A stretch of DNA of 64,000 nucleotides, from NCBI RefSeq assembly GCF_002286985.1, contig NZ_NSKC01000008.1:248001-312000 (forward strand), written 5' to 3'. Positions 62,989 to 64,000 of the stretch are shown here, piece after piece; the stretch's first letter is position 1; each line of letters opens with the position of its first letter. The notes below the pieces were generated by a model. It saw only the letters and a program-made list of their open reading frames with translations. It did not search any database and was not told the origin of the DNA. Origin of the DNA: Halorubrum salipaludis (lineage in GTDB: Archaea > Halobacteriota > Halobacteria > Halobacteriales > Haloferacaceae). Position numbers and translations under genes: made by a program.

Positions 62989-63136
62989 AAAGGCTTCGGA
63001 AGCCGGCGTTTCCGTTCGAAACTCTCTCGATACCCGGATTAGGGGTGGTACGCCGATGACTGTACGGTCAGATCGTTCGAGCGTCCGGGCGGCTCGGCCG
63101 CAATGGTTATTCGCCCGCGGCCGGAAGCGACGCGAC

Positions 63137-63739
63137 ATGGCCGAGCCATCGGGGCGGACCTTCTCGGAGACGGACGAGGAGATCATGGGGGCGACCTATC
63201 GAGCGCTCCGCGAGCACGGGTACGCCGACCTCACGATCAAGCGGATCGCGGCGGAGTACGGCAAGTCGACCGCCGCGATACACTACCACTACGACACGAA
63301 AGAGGAGCTGTTGGCGGCGTTTCTCGACTACATCCTGAACCGGTTCGTCGCCTCCGTCCGCGAGGTCGAAACGACCGACCCCGAGGAGCGCCTGACGATC
63401 CTGCTCGACAGGCTGCTCGTCGCGCCGCAGGAGAACCCGGACCTCTCGGTCGCGCTGCTGGAGATGCGGAGTCAGGCCCCCTACAACGAGGCGTTCGCAG
63501 AGCGGTTCCGGCAGAACGACGAGTACGTCCGCTACCTGGTCAAGGCCGTCATCAACCACGGCATCGACGAGGGCGTCTTCGCCGACGTCGACGCCGACCG
63601 CGTCACCCGATCGCTGATGACGATCGTCGACGGCGCCCGCACCCGATCGGTGGTGTTCGACGACGCGGGCGAGTACGAACGCGCGCGGGAGACCGCGGCG
63701 GAGTACGTCGACGCGACGCTCCGCGATCCCGACGCTTAG
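63137..63739 (+). CDS. TetR/AcrR-family transcriptional regulator
   Basis: 200-aa regulator from the ATG at 63137; an upstream ATG at 63056 adds unconserved residues. N-terminal HTH: ATYRALREHGYADLTIKRIA and KSTAAIHYHYDTKEELLAAF (about 18-62), the usual YxHFxxKeeL helix. The C-terminal all-helical ligand domain would sense a drug or toxin. Divergent from the MATE exporter, which it probably represses. Confidence 0.9.
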   Translation: MAEPSGRTFSETDEEIMGATYRALREHGYADLTIKRIAAEYGKSTAAIHYHYDTKEELLAAFLDYILNRFVASVREVETTDPEERLTILLDRLLVAPQENPDLSVALLEMRSQAPYNEAFAERFRQNDEYVRYLVKAVINHGIDEGVFADVDADRVTRSLMTIVDGARTRSVVFDDAGEYERARETAAEYVDATLRDPDA

Positions 63740-64000
63740 CGTTCCGACCCCCCGTTCTCGGCGGCACCGGAGCCGGCCTCCGCACCGGCCGAAAGCTCCG
63801 CAGTACACCAGTGGCAGAAGTCGAGCTCCGGGTCGACGTCCTTCCCGCAGTTCGGACAGGAGTCGACCGTCCCCTCGACCCCGTTCCCGGTTTCAGTTTC
63901 GGCCCGCGAGTCCGTGCTCCGCGTCTCTCCGGTCGCCGCCGTCGCCTGCGCGATGGCGTTCTGCGCGCGGGCGACGACGTACGCGTCCACGACGCTGGCG
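63736..64000 (-). CDS. C-terminal part of a zinc-ribbon protein, truncated by the window edge
   Basis: The frame is open to the window end, so only the last ~87 residues are seen; a GTG at 63990 is unlikely to be the true start. A disordered Ala/Thr/Glu linker leads to one zinc ribbon: CPNC (about 45-48 from that GTG) and CHWC (about 59-62), in a DUF7575-like arrangement, then an acidic tail. It overlaps the TetR gene's 3' end by 4 bases, convergently. Confidence 0.75.
   Translation of the reverse strand, partial: ASVVDAYVVARAQNAIAQATAATGETRSTDSRAETETGNGVEGTVDSCPNCGKDVDPELDFCHWCTAELSAGAEAGSGAAENGGSER

Overview
The window is haloarchaeal chromosome, most likely Halorubrum or a close relative. 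It is very G+C-rich, its proteins are strongly acidic, and it carries archaeal marker genes: ribosomal protein S19e, mevalonate-pathway HMG-CoA synthase, TmcA tRNA acetyltransferase, PGF-CTERM surface protein, pilins, a Tat-type cupredoxin lipoprotein. Many genes look leaderless, with a TATA-like box 25-30 bases before the start codon. The genus is inferred from style, not from a database match.

Layout. 0-17 kb is mostly housekeeping and envelope genes: methyltransferase, thioredoxin and aminotransferase, a PGF-CTERM protein, a Rieske protein, PEP carboxylase, a large repeat-rich cupredoxin lipoprotein behind a DtxR-like operator, S19e, HMG-CoA synthase and two pilin-like proteins (one visibly lower in G+C). 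17-24.4 kb holds nucleoside phosphorylase, UPF0179, tmcA with an internal microsatellite, larE, a structured intergenic element (element A, about 22.57-23.1 kb) and an intramembrane protease.

25.5-47.4 kb is a catabolic island. It has a complete Liv-type ABC transporter, an acyl-CoA ligase, a 4HBT thioesterase, an FAD monooxygenase, gentisate 1,2-dioxygenase, an FAA hydrolase, ADP-forming acyl-CoA synthetase subunits, a DASS-type permease, an aldehyde dehydrogenase and an IclR regulator. Together they fit CoA-dependent conversion of a hydroxybenzoate to gentisate, followed by ring cleavage. Several promoters in the island share a GTGGTA(A/C)C-like word, and four evenly spaced GTGAAC repeats lie just upstream of the IclR gene.

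48-64 kb returns to core genes: cupin, aspartoacylase-like, DUF309, EamA and a histidine kinase, then tRNA-Leu(CAA), a second copy of the structured element (element B, 52.3-52.8 kb), pyrG-guaAB, htpX, an epimerase, dodecin, an MFS transporter, an IscA-like protein, and a MATE exporter divergent from a TetR regulator with an operator and a coupled 38-codon leader ORF.

The most notable novel signal is the pair of elements A and B. They share flanking sequence and a 14-bp inverted repeat in which six of fourteen positions differ between copies, yet both arms remain perfectly complementary. A second long stem in each carries a conserved GGG/GGG internal loop. This is evidence of selection on structure, either as an RNA or as a DNA palindrome.
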